Assembly: GCF_009711715.1 (NCBI RefSeq)
Contig: NZ_VENF01000022.1
Coordinates: forward strand, 1 to 33,015
Direction of reading: 5' to 3'
DNA length: 33,015 nt
DNA from: Methylophaga sp.
Lineage (GTDB): Bacteria > Pseudomonadota > Gammaproteobacteria > Nitrosococcales > Methylophagaceae
A model generated the notes under the pieces. The model saw only the letters and a list, made by a program, of their open reading frames with translations, ran no database searches and was not told the origin of the DNA. This document shows positions 27,101 to 33,015 of the stretch, in pieces (position 1 is the first letter of the stretch; each line of letters opens with the position of its first letter). A program made the position numbers and the translations under genes.

Positions 27101-27312
27101 GTGGTCAGAGGGTAGGTCACCTGATCCTCAACAACCTGGGGAGCCTGTCCCGGATAGCTAGTCTTGATAATGACTTGAACATCAGAAAGATCAGGGATCG
27201 CGTCTACCGGTGTGTTTTTTAAAGAGAACACCCCAACACCAACCAAAATCAAAGTGGCAAGCAAGACAAAAAAGCGATTACTGATTGACCAGCGAATGAT
27301 TGACTCAACCAT
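24190..27312 (-). CDS. cusA: CusA-type Cu/Ag RND efflux pump
   Basis: This 1040-residue inner-membrane trimeric pump of the HME-RND family uses proton entry to drive Cu(I)/Ag(I) from periplasm or cytoplasm out through CusBC. TM4 carries GAMIDGAIVMIEN with D405 as the proton-relay Asp. Three methionines, M566 (LMYMP), M616 (LTMIE) and M665 (RIDMLATGIKTP), correspond with a constant offset of 7 to M573, M623 and M672 of E. coli CusA, the metal-binding triad. The length is normal and twelve helices are expected. A strong GGAGGG site lies before the ATG, 12 bp after cusB. It is the last gene of the cusCBA operon. Confidence 0.96.
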   Translation of the reverse strand: MVESIIRWSISNRFFVLLATLILVGVGVFSLKNTPVDAIPDLSDVQVIIKTSYPGQAPQVVEDQVTYPLTTAMLSVPGAVTVRGYSFFGDSYVYVIFDEDTDLYWARSRVLEYLSQVAPSLPENARPQLGPDATGVGWVYLYALIDRTGKQDISELRSLQDWFLKYELQTVPGVSEVAAVGGMVKQYQVNVNPEKIRAFGIPLSHIQTAIKRGNQEVGASVVEMAEAEYMVRATGYIQSQTDLAQVPLGVNSQGTPLTLGDVAEIKLGPQMRRGIAELNGLGETVGGVVVMRFGENAQKTIEGVKDKLQELKQGLPEGVEIVTVYDRSGLIERAVDNLWHKLLEEFAVVALVCMLFLFHVRSSLVAIVSLPVGILTAFTVMHIQGINANIMSLGGIAIAIGAMIDGAIVMIENMHKHMEKTSLTKENRWQVVADSASEVGPALFFSLLIITVSFVPVFTLEAQEGRMFSPLAFTKTYAMAASAALAITLVPVLMGYFIRGKVLPEHKNPINRLLVAAYMPVLKMVLAFPKTAIFIALLGLASTYWPLQKIGSEFIPPLDEGDLMYMPTTYPGISIGKAREILQQTDKLIMTVPEVKTVFGKIGRAETATDPAPLTMIETFIQLKERSEWREGVTTESLKKELDNLVKLPGLTNAWVMPIKTRIDMLATGIKTPVGIKVAGAELPVIQQIGQQLETILADVPGTASVYSERVAGGRYIKVDIDREKASRFGLNIADVQQVVASAIGGVNVTQTVEGLERYPVNIRYPQSYRDSPEQMALLPIVTAKGQRIALGDVADIKIESGPPAIKSENSRINGWTFVDIEGVDIGSYVETAMESVRKELELPTGYSIHWSGQYEYMLRAKEKLTYVVPLTLAIIAILLFMNFRNFTEVVLLMGTLPFALIGSIWLLYLMGFNFSIAVGVGFIALAGVAVEISVIMLVYLNQAWREELTKNSTNSIGNSLTKTQLMQAVITGAGLRVRPVMMTAAAVIAGLIPILLGTGTGSEVMSRIAAPMVGGMVSAVILTLLVLPAFYYLWKLKSK

Positions 27313-27324
27313 TGTTGTTCCCTC

Positions 27325-28953
27325 CTACATGCCTGAGTGTTGCTGGTATGAATGCTCAGGGTCTTCAGCATCCGCCTTTTGAGTACTTGTTGCCTGATTA
27401 AGCGCTATACGGTCAGACTGAACATCATCACGTATCGAACTCATTGGCCTGTTAGTTTGAGTTGCAGAGCTTTGGTTTGTAGTGCCATCAGCATCTTTGA
27501 TATGTATCTCGGTGATTTCGTAGCGATCAGTACCTGATTTAGTGATTTCCATGTGCAGTTGTGTACCTTTTGAGAGAGCGCTCAGATCAATATTTTCACT
27601 GACAATGAAATCCATAGTCATCGCCGGCCAATCCCACTCACTGATTGCTGAATGGGTAGCTGTGACCATTCGATGTTCCGCCATAACTGACTCAATCTTT
27701 GCCTCAACCCATACAGATTGAGGCTTGGAGTCTTCATGATGCATGCGCTTGAAATCTGAAGTCTTGCTGGATTCTGAGTCAAGAAGAAACTGTGCAGAAC
27801 TGACCACTTCCTCACCCGGTTCAAGACCACTGATGATTTCTACATGATTTTCACCAATGTTGCCGGCGATAACTGCAATAGACTTAAACTTGCCCTCTCC
27901 AAGAGCCAGCACAACACGATCCTGATCGCCTGTTCGGATAAGCGCTTCAGTTGGGAGCATCAGTTTTTCTTCCCCTTCAGCAGTCGCTATCGTCACTTGA
28001 GCAAACATATTCGGTTTGAGGACATAATCTTCGTTATCAAAGCGAAGCCGGACTCGAACTGTTCTCGTCTCGTCATTTAATGTGGGGTAAACATAGTCGA
28101 CTTTTCCAAGCCACTCTCTTCCGGGCATATAATCTAGAGTCATGGTGACAGCTTGCCCTGCCTCGACCAGCTCTGCCTGACGTTCAAAGATTTCAGCTTC
28201 AACCCAGACTGTGCTGAGGTCACCCACCGACATCAAATTCATGCCCGGCTTGACATAGAACCCCTCACGCACATTAAGGTTATCGACGACCCCAGTCTGC
28301 GGAGCATAGAACGTTATGGCTTGCTGGACCTTGCGTGTTTGTTTGATTTGGTTAATAACTGAGCCAGCTATTTGTAATGCCTTCAAGCGATCTTCAGATG
28401 CTTTAATTAAGCGTACATTGTCTCGATTAAGCGCCAAGACAAGCTCTTCTTGGGCGTTTACAAGTTCAGGTGAGTAAAGCTTATAGAGTGGTTGTCCTCT
28501 TTTAATTGGGTCACCGGCAGCTTTGACATAAAGCTTTTCTACCCAGCCCTCAACCCGTGGATGGATATGAACTAGTTTGTCTTCATCGTACTGAACATAA
28601 CCAACCGTTTTTATTTCTGAATGAATGGGCAGGTATTCAGCCTTAACAGTCCTCACCCCGATATTATTGACAACATCTGGAGAGATGGTGATTGTTCCTG
28701 GGCCCGAGTCCATGGAGGTTTCGTTTTCTTCATACACAGGAATCAGATCCATACCCATTGGTGATTTACCCGGTTGGTCTCGGCGATAATTGGGGTCCAT
28801 AGGTGCAACCCAATATAACGGTTGCTTTTCTACGGAGTCATTATCATGAGCCGTGTTATCTTCAAAGTACTTCCGCGTCATACCATATGTGATTACTGCC
28901 GTTAGCATTATTGCAATCAGCATCAGTAATATAGTCTTGTGTGGACTAGTCAT
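27325..28953 (-). CDS. cusB: CusB-type membrane-fusion protein with fused CusF domain
   Basis: The 542-residue periplasmic adaptor has an N-terminal anchor helix (8-24), a heavy-metal-binding module (46-74: YWVAPMDPN…PGKSPMGMDL), the HlyD hairpin/lipoyl/barrel domains (about 90-390), and a C-terminal CusF-like domain (about 415-487). In the last, H434, W442, M445 and M447 have exactly the spacing of the CusF ligands H36, W44, M47 and M49. So metal chaperone and adaptor are one protein, and no separate cusF is present. The tail after 490 is low-complexity and ends HSYQQHSGM. The ATG overlaps the cusC stop. Confidence 0.95.
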   Translation of the reverse strand: MTSPHKTILLMLIAIMLTAVITYGMTRKYFEDNTAHDNDSVEKQPLYWVAPMDPNYRRDQPGKSPMGMDLIPVYEENETSMDSGPGTITISPDVVNNIGVRTVKAEYLPIHSEIKTVGYVQYDEDKLVHIHPRVEGWVEKLYVKAAGDPIKRGQPLYKLYSPELVNAQEELVLALNRDNVRLIKASEDRLKALQIAGSVINQIKQTRKVQQAITFYAPQTGVVDNLNVREGFYVKPGMNLMSVGDLSTVWVEAEIFERQAELVEAGQAVTMTLDYMPGREWLGKVDYVYPTLNDETRTVRVRLRFDNEDYVLKPNMFAQVTIATAEGEEKLMLPTEALIRTGDQDRVVLALGEGKFKSIAVIAGNIGENHVEIISGLEPGEEVVSSAQFLLDSESSKTSDFKRMHHEDSKPQSVWVEAKIESVMAEHRMVTATHSAISEWDWPAMTMDFIVSENIDLSALSKGTQLHMEITKSGTDRYEITEIHIKDADGTTNQSSATQTNRPMSSIRDDVQSDRIALNQATSTQKADAEDPEHSYQQHSGM

Positions 28954-30310
28954 TTTGATTCCCGTTAATGGATGTCTTGTATTCAGATGAACTTGAGAAA
29001 TAGTTCAGTTCAGCAATTGTTTTTAGCCGGTCTATGTTGATAGACAGGTAGTCGATGTTGGCATTGAGCTCAGCAATACGAGCACGAACAACTTCGGCAA
29101 AGTCGCCATCATCATTGGTATAAGCGTTTAAAGAAGCTTCAGCCTGATCATTCATCTCTTTTAACAGGCGCTCACTGTACAGTTCGCGGCGCTTCTCTAG
29201 CCAGATTAGTCTCTCTTTGGCTTGATGAAAACGTGCCTTGATCGTACGTAATGCGAGGGTTTTATCAGTTTTTAACGCTTCCTTACTGCTTACCGCTGCT
29301 TCTACTTCCTTGTCTTGTCGTTTTTCCGTGAAAATGGGTAAATCAAAGCTTATACCTAATGAAAAGAAATCACTGCGGTCTTGACCACCGGGGGCGTCAT
29401 CTCTGTAGCCATAGCTTGCATTAACTCCCCATTGTGATTTGTATTTTTGTCTTGTCAGATCAACATTGGTCTCTGAAGCCGTGATTTGTTGCTCTAGGCT
29501 CCTGATTATTGGATGGTTAATAAAATCTGGGGTTTCATACTTAGCTAGGTTGACAGTTTCTTCGTGGTCAGTTTTAAGCTTTAATTCTAATTCCGGCAGT
29601 GTTTGTGAAACTCCCGCTTCCTGCCAATTTGTTCCCGTGCCATAAAGCCATTCGGCAAGTTTTTCCTGAGTCTCACTTCTTTTTCTATCAAGTACTGTTA
29701 GTCGGTCTTCAATTCGTGTCAGCTCGAGCTGGGCTCGAACAAGATCCTGTTGGCGGCTTCTTCCAAATGTACTGCTGTAACTTACTTCAGCCACTTCGAC
29801 AAGATACTCAAACAATGATCTGTCCTTTTCAATCAGTCGAATAGTCTCTTGGCTCTGATATAAATCGAGCCATAATTGAGTAACTGTCAATTGCACTTTC
29901 GCGTATCTGTCTTGACGCAAAAAAGGGTGCCGGCGACTCATTTCTTCCAACTTTTGTCTTTGCAACTCGAGCGTTTCACCCCGAGGAAAAACTTGGGAGA
30001 CACCCGCTTTAAATTGTGTCATTGGCTCTTGATTAAAGTCGAAACTGTCCAGAGGCATATTCGCGAATCCAAGTGATATGACAGGATCAGGTAACTGACC
30101 AGCAGCTATGCTCTGAGCAATATTGGCCTGTTCTTTCTGATAACTTCCTTCTATCCAGGGATCATTTTTCTGAGCCATCTCGATAGCTTTTTCAAGAGAG
30201 AGCTCTTGAGCTGACAGAGACAAAATATTGAGAGCTAGAGCCATAAAAACAAAAGCTTTAAGTGACTCAGTGCTAAAAATTTTAAACCGTAAATATTTGA
30301 TATTACGCAT
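28946..30310 (-). CDS. cusC: CusC/TolC-type outer-membrane efflux protein
   Basis: About 454 residues from ATG 30310, the start that gives a normal signal peptide (SLKAFVFMALALNILSLSAQE). The mature protein shows the OEP repeat pattern: long coiled-coil helices (LSLEKAIEMAQKNDPWIEG, FHQAKERLIWLEKRRELYSE) and beta segments such as INASYGYRDD-like WGVNASYGYRDD and SDFFSLGISFDLPIF. It forms the trimeric outer-membrane tunnel for CusBA. The frame stays open to ATG 30430, but the extra 40 residues look non-coding. It could also serve the HlyD/ABC exporter elsewhere, which lacks its own channel. Confidence 0.9.
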   Translation of the reverse strand: MRNIKYLRFKIFSTESLKAFVFMALALNILSLSAQELSLEKAIEMAQKNDPWIEGSYQKEQANIAQSIAAGQLPDPVISLGFANMPLDSFDFNQEPMTQFKAGVSQVFPRGETLELQRQKLEEMSRRHPFLRQDRYAKVQLTVTQLWLDLYQSQETIRLIEKDRSLFEYLVEVAEVSYSSTFGRSRQQDLVRAQLELTRIEDRLTVLDRKRSETQEKLAEWLYGTGTNWQEAGVSQTLPELELKLKTDHEETVNLAKYETPDFINHPIIRSLEQQITASETNVDLTRQKYKSQWGVNASYGYRDDAPGGQDRSDFFSLGISFDLPIFTEKRQDKEVEAAVSSKEALKTDKTLALRTIKARFHQAKERLIWLEKRRELYSERLLKEMNDQAEASLNAYTNDDGDFAEVVRARIAELNANIDYLSINIDRLKTIAELNYFSSSSEYKTSINGNQND

Positions 30311-30530
30311 TGGTACTGTTCCGGTTTGAGCTTCATGAACGTAGTGTCTGCACTGATTTTTGTTTGTCTTTTGAAGACTGGGAGTCAGAAGACACTCAAC
30401 TCTGTGTTGATGTGGATAATTTAACCGCAAGCAAAAATGCTAATTATGCTGTTCGTCCCGTGAAACTTGAGCTTCTGGTGCAGAATTATTGACACCATTT
30501 GAGTTTTACAGTCGTCTAAAGCAGGCGGAT

Positions 30531-30917
30531 CTATCCTGTGATTAGGTAAATGGGAGGGCGGAAAAATGAGTTCGAATCAAAGTCTGAATAGCTTTCCCCA
30601 AGGACAGGGTGAAGGTAGTTTGAAATTTTGACTGAAAACAATTGAGGGGGGATGGAAGATGTATGAGCTACCTGGCTGAGGGACAAACAATAACTGATAT
30701 TACAAGTCGAGGTGTCACAGCAATCTACAGCTAGCTCTTTACCATGTTTGACATGATGAGTTTGCTCAGTATCACGTTTGTCACTCGATTCCAAAAAATG
30801 AGAGCCAGACGTATGCATGGCCATATCTTTGCATGGCGCAGATATAGCAATTAGTGGCTGAGCTAAAAAGGCCATCACTACAATGACCTGCAAAAATAGT
30901 TTGGAAACTCTGAGCAT
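30531..30917 (-). CDS. Small secreted Cys/His-containing protein upstream of cusC
   Basis: This 128-residue protein has a signal peptide (MLRVSKLFLQVIVVMAFLAQPLIAISA, cleavage near residue 27). The mature part holds His-rich segments (QTHHVKHGKE) and a Cys cluster DCCDTSTCNISYC (about 67-79), then an aromatic tail ending SFFRPPIYLITG. Such short Cys/His proteins (CopL-like or DUF2946-like) commonly lead copper operons; I cannot place it firmly. The ribosome site is poor (AGG directly before the ATG). It is 220 bp upstream of cusC in the same direction and shares an intergenic region with candidate CusR and FNR sites. Confidence 0.72.
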   Translation of the reverse strand: MLRVSKLFLQVIVVMAFLAQPLIAISAPCKDMAMHTSGSHFLESSDKRDTEQTHHVKHGKELAVDCCDTSTCNISYCLSLSQVAHTSSIPPQLFSVKISNYLHPVLGESYSDFDSNSFFRPPIYLITG

Positions 30918-30986
30918 CCTGTCATACGCCTTCAGGCAACATCTTTGGATTTCATAATAACGCCTGCCCCAACAAAAAAGAAGAGA

Positions 30987-31005
30987 TGTAATGAACTTGT
31001 AATGA
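30987..31005. promoter_or_regulatory. Tandem TGTAATGA repeats, candidate response-regulator site
   Basis: TGTAATGA occurs at 30987-30994 and again at 30998-31005, an exact 11-bp period (one helical turn), as OmpR/PhoB-family dimers prefer. The same octamer is part of box A at 2618-2625, linking this promoter to the CusRS control region. Confidence 0.45.
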
Positions 31006-31015
31006 TCTAAATCAA
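31002..31015. promoter_or_regulatory. FNR/Anr-like site in the cus divergent region
   Basis: ATGAT-CTAA-ATCAA matches the FNR consensus TTGAT-N4-ATCAA at nine of ten conserved positions. It lies about 125 bp upstream of the plus-strand gene and 91 bp upstream of the minus-strand gene, and overlaps the second TGTAATGA repeat by four bases, so the two inputs could compete. Confidence 0.5.
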
Positions 31016-31133
31016 ATTTGATAAAGATTTAATGAATTACAGCATTTTATCTATTAGTATTTGTACTTTTTAATCAACGATTATCATCAGAGTTCATATA
31101 TAGCTGGTAATTAATTTTAGGGAAGATGTCTGA

Positions 31134-31826
31134 ATGAATGTGCAGTACGTTTGGTTAGTTTGGTCTCTGGCATTTCTTATTCCGTGGATGATTGTATACA
31201 TAGCTTCACCGGCCTATCGCTCCATAATGTTGAAAGCAAGTTTGATTACCATGCTATTTGGTTTTACTGAGCCGTTGTTTGTGCCTGAATATTGGAGCCC
31301 ACCAAGTTTATTCAACTTGGCTTTGGAAACTGGGTTTGATGTAGAAAGTTTGATTTTTTGTTTCGGTATCGGTGGAATCGGTGCGGTGGCTTATAACGTT
31401 GTCACACGTCAAAGGCTTCAAGCTATCTCTTTTCAAGCTCGTTTAACAAAGCGGCATAAACACCACACACTGGCAGTGGTTACGCCTTTTATCTTGTTTC
31501 CAGTATTGATGCTTTGGAATTGGAATCCGATTTATCCCGCCATCATGTCGATGATTGCAGGAGGAATAGCAAATAGCCTATGCCGACCAGACCTCTCTAT
31601 TAAGAGTTTTTGGGGCAGCGTTCTCTTTCTTGCTTACTATTCGCTGTATGTTCTTGGTCTTGAGAGCTTAGCGCCCGGCTACATTGAGCGTGTGTGGAAT
31701 CTGGACGCGCTAAGTGGCCTGTTCATTCTTCGTATTCCAATTGAGGAGCTTCTCTTTGCAGCTAGTTTTGGTTATTACTGGACTGGCCTTTACGAGCACT
31801 TAACCTGGAAACAAACACAGAGATAA
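31134..31826 (+). CDS. Lycopene-cyclase-domain-like membrane protein
   Basis: The 230-residue protein has about seven hydrophobic helices. Two segments look like the paired repeats of the small bacterial/fungal lycopene-cyclase domain (CrtYc/d-like): FGFTEPLFVPEYWSPPSLF near residue 42, and LRIPIEELLFAASFGYYWTG near 200, with the P-x-E-E carboxylates that define the fold. No carotenoid genes are in the window, so cyclase activity is doubtful; it is probably a divergent family member with another role. GGGAAG precedes the ATG. Its stop is only three bases from the stop of the convergent YHS gene. Confidence 0.7.
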   Translation: MNVQYVWLVWSLAFLIPWMIVYIASPAYRSIMLKASLITMLFGFTEPLFVPEYWSPPSLFNLALETGFDVESLIFCFGIGGIGAVAYNVVTRQRLQAISFQARLTKRHKHHTLAVVTPFILFPVLMLWNWNPIYPAIMSMIAGGIANSLCRPDLSIKSFWGSVLFLAYYSLYVLGLESLAPGYIERVWNLDALSGLFILRIPIEELLFAASFGYYWTGLYEHLTWKQTQR

Positions 31827-31829
31827 CGG

Positions 31830-32309
31830 TTAATTGTCTTTATATGGATGGCCCAAATTATCCAGTTGTCCTTCTTCGTTGTAATGGATAAAGCTATCGT
31901 GGATTTTGTCGAGCCATGACTGCTCGATGTTGATGCCCGTAGATTTAATGAAAGCTTCTATTTCTTCTAAAGACACCTGAACCAGATCGTACTCAATCTC
32001 GAGTTGGCCTTGATTTATCGTGGCTTCAGTGACTCCCATCAGAGAGTTTAGGGCTCGAATCAGCAGACTTGCTGACTCATTGTTATTTGGCAACTCTAGA
32101 TTGAGGGTGCGTTTTTTATGCACTTTTATCCCATGTTGTTTGGCTGACTTGCCTTGTTTGGGATCACCAATGTACAAGCTTGGTCTTTGATTGAATCTAT
32201 CTCGGCACTGTTCAGAGCATAACCAAAAAGTCATACCTCTTTGTGTGACTTCATAGCTATCTTCAGATACTGTCATTTTGCATACAGGACAATTTTTTGT
32301 TCGTGTCAT
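31830..32309 (-). CDS. YHS/TRASH domain fused to HMA-like domain
   Basis: The 159-residue soluble protein has an N-terminal treble-clef metal site, CPVC (7-10) and C31-x3-C35 in WLCSEQCRDRF, typical of YHS/TRASH domains. A basic linker follows (KVHKKR), then a ferredoxin-like stretch (about 70-140: LLIRALNSLMGVTEATIN, LEIEYD, SLEEIEAFIKSTGINIEQSW) without CxxC. The second domain parallels the small protein at 19230-19589, including the SW pair after the last helix. It is probably a metallochaperone or sensor for Cu or related metal. The ribosome site is weak. It lies 21 bp after the DUF5676-like gene in the same direction. Confidence 0.8.
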   Translation of the reverse strand: MTRTKNCPVCKMTVSEDSYEVTQRGMTFWLCSEQCRDRFNQRPSLYIGDPKQGKSAKQHGIKVHKKRTLNLELPNNNESASLLIRALNSLMGVTEATINQGQLEIEYDLVQVSLEEIEAFIKSTGINIEQSWLDKIHDSFIHYNEEGQLDNLGHPYKDN

Positions 32310-32330
32310 TTCACTTGCTTTTCGAATACA

Positions 32331-32588
32331 TCATGGCTGAAGGCGGTTATATATTACCGCAAAAATCCAAGCACTCAGTCCTACAGACAAAGACCAAAGG
32401 ATAAGACCTTTAATGAACCCTGATAATGTTAATGACCACATCATGTCCTGAATATCCATATGGATCATATCGCCAGAGGCCATAATAGTAGCTTGAGGTA
32501 ATAAAAATACTAATAAGCTACAGATAATCCAAATAATGGCGGTTGTTAAGGTGGCTGCCAGAGCGAATTTGGCGCTGTTGAGTTTCAT
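32331..32588 (-). CDS. DUF5676-like small membrane protein
   Basis: The 85-residue protein has two helices (about 10-30 and 58-78) separated by a Met/His/Asp-containing loop (MASGDMIHMDIQDMMW), matching the DUF5676 layout as I know it. AGAGGGG precedes the ATG. It leads a two-gene unit with the YHS protein. An exact FNR-type site lies 64-77 bp upstream. Its function is unknown, but the Met/His loop between helices would suit periplasmic Cu(I) contact. Confidence 0.82.
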   Translation of the reverse strand: MKLNSAKFALAATLTTAIIWIICSLLVFLLPQATIMASGDMIHMDIQDMMWSLTLSGFIKGLILWSLSVGLSAWIFAVIYNRLQP

Positions 32589-32651
32589 TTGGTTTCCCCT
32601 CTCTTCGAATTTTCAGTAAAAACATGATCATCTGTTTAGAAATTTGAAGCA

Positions 32652-32665
32652 TTGATTTATATCAA
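32652..32665. promoter_or_regulatory. Perfect FNR/Anr box upstream of the DUF5676-YHS pair
   Basis: TTGAT-TTAT-ATCAA matches the FNR/Anr consensus exactly. It lies upstream of the DUF5676-like start; if centred at -41.5, transcription would begin near 32617, leaving a leader of about 28 bases with the ribosome site. The -10 region would be poor, as usual for activator-dependent promoters. Confidence 0.6.
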
Positions 32666-32883
32666 CAAAGACATTTTTACTACTGCCTGACCGATCTAGT
32701 AACTAAAAGATTAGCAAAGACTGATGTTATCGTTGCCAATAACCTTAATATTAACTGGATTTAACTTATGAACGTTTATTTAGGAATATTACATCTTATA
32801 GTCGTATAAGAAATATTTTATGCCTGTTTATATTTCATAACTAACTGTTTTTATTGATTTATAATGTGTGTTTATACCTTTCC
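32666..32883. other. AT-rich gap between the island and the IS remnant
   Basis: I see no gene, terminator or clear inverted repeat in this very AT-rich stretch. It separates the DUF5676 promoter from the truncated transposase and may include the boundary of an old insertion or deletion. Confidence 0.5.
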
Positions 32884-33015
32884 CTACACCAGATCAATAA
32901 ACCAGTGCTCATTCAGACATTCATCCCGAAACTTACCGTTAAAACTCTCAACATAGCCATTTTGCATTGGCTTACCCGGCTGTATCAGCTTGAGTTCAAC
33001 ACCATTTTGATAAGC
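32884..33015 (-). pseudogene. IS3-family transposase (OrfB) fragment, truncated
   Basis: The minus strand reads 43 residues from the window edge to TAG at 32884-32886, including [20 protein letters not shown] and ECLNEHWF. This is the DDE/rve integrase region around the catalytic Glu (the E of YVESFNG) of IS3-family OrfB (IS2/IS407-like groups). A normal protein continues about 40-50 residues past EHWF; here it stops after FIDLV. So the C-terminus is lost at least, and the upstream part lies outside the window. Confidence 0.88.

Larger units (their letters stand above)
30918..31133. promoter_or_regulatory. Divergent promoter region of the cus operon leader and membrane protein
   Basis: This 216-bp AT-rich gap contains the tandem TGTAATGA repeats and the FNR-like site, both listed separately, and would drive the secreted leader protein leftwards and the lycopene-cyclase-like gene rightwards. 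Clear -10/-35 pairs are not obvious by eye. Confidence 0.5.

Noticed and set aside
30310..30492. Plus-strand frame between cusC and the secreted leader
   Set aside because: It has no ribosome site and no motif, and covers the cusC leader region; best seen as untranslated sequence.
1..33015. CRISPR arrays, tRNA or rRNA genes, replication origin
   Set aside because: I saw no regularly spaced repeats, cloverleaf-like or rRNA-like sequence, or iteron clusters anywhere in the window.

Overview
The window looks like the chromosome or a genomic island of a gammaproteobacterium. This is inferred from the CusR-like regulator, the Cus-type efflux operon, the Shine-Dalgarno usage and the FNR-type sites; I cannot name the genus. 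Nearly everything that can be identified concerns copper/silver handling, membrane export and nucleotide or RNA turnover. The edges carry what look like insertion-sequence remnants: a truncated IS3-family transposase at the right end and a weaker IS110-like trace at the left end. This suggests an accessory region assembled by transfer.

Left part (1-8600). A CusRS/CopRS-type two-component system is encoded on the minus strand. Its sensor kinase is broken by an apparent 2-bp GC duplication. It faces a small Met/His-rich secreted protein on the plus strand, and the gap between them holds two candidate regulator boxes. Next on the plus strand are an APC-family permease, a membrane-anchored mono-haem cytochrome c, an ATP-grasp-like protein starting at TTG and a DMT (EamA) transporter; a small membrane protein lies on the minus strand between the last two.

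Middle (8594-23900). This is a continuous minus-strand run. Read in the direction of transcription it holds a MerR regulator, a small HMA-like protein with one metal Cys replaced by Ser, a Cu/Ag P1B-ATPase with two metal-binding modules, a DUF2933-like membrane protein, a PEMT/ICMT-like membrane methyltransferase and a small HMA-like protein with a Cys/His tail. It continues with a long-form (AMP phosphorylase-type) thymidine phosphorylase, a PRPP-synthetase homologue, a beta-CASP metallo-beta-lactamase RNase, a putative ferritin-like helical protein and a cardiolipin-synthase-like PLD protein. It ends with a four-gene HlyD/ABC/ABC-2 exporter. The phosphorylase-PRPP-RNase-helical protein-PLD block is the best candidate here for a poorly described system.

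Right part (24190-32600). A cusCBA operon on the minus strand, whose adaptor carries an N-terminal metal-binding module and a C-terminal CusF domain with the exact CusF ligand spacing, is preceded by a small Cys/His-rich secreted protein. Then come a lycopene-cyclase-domain-like membrane protein on the plus strand, and on the minus strand a YHS plus HMA-like protein and a DUF5676-like membrane protein.

How it fits together (inference): Cu(I)/Ag(I) would be pumped from cytoplasm to periplasm by the P1B-ATPase under MerR control, and from periplasm to outside by CusCBA under two-component control. Small His/Met/Cys-rich proteins would buffer the metal. Three FNR/Anr-like sites (two good, one variant) lie next to island genes and suggest that low oxygen, which favours Cu(I), is also an input.
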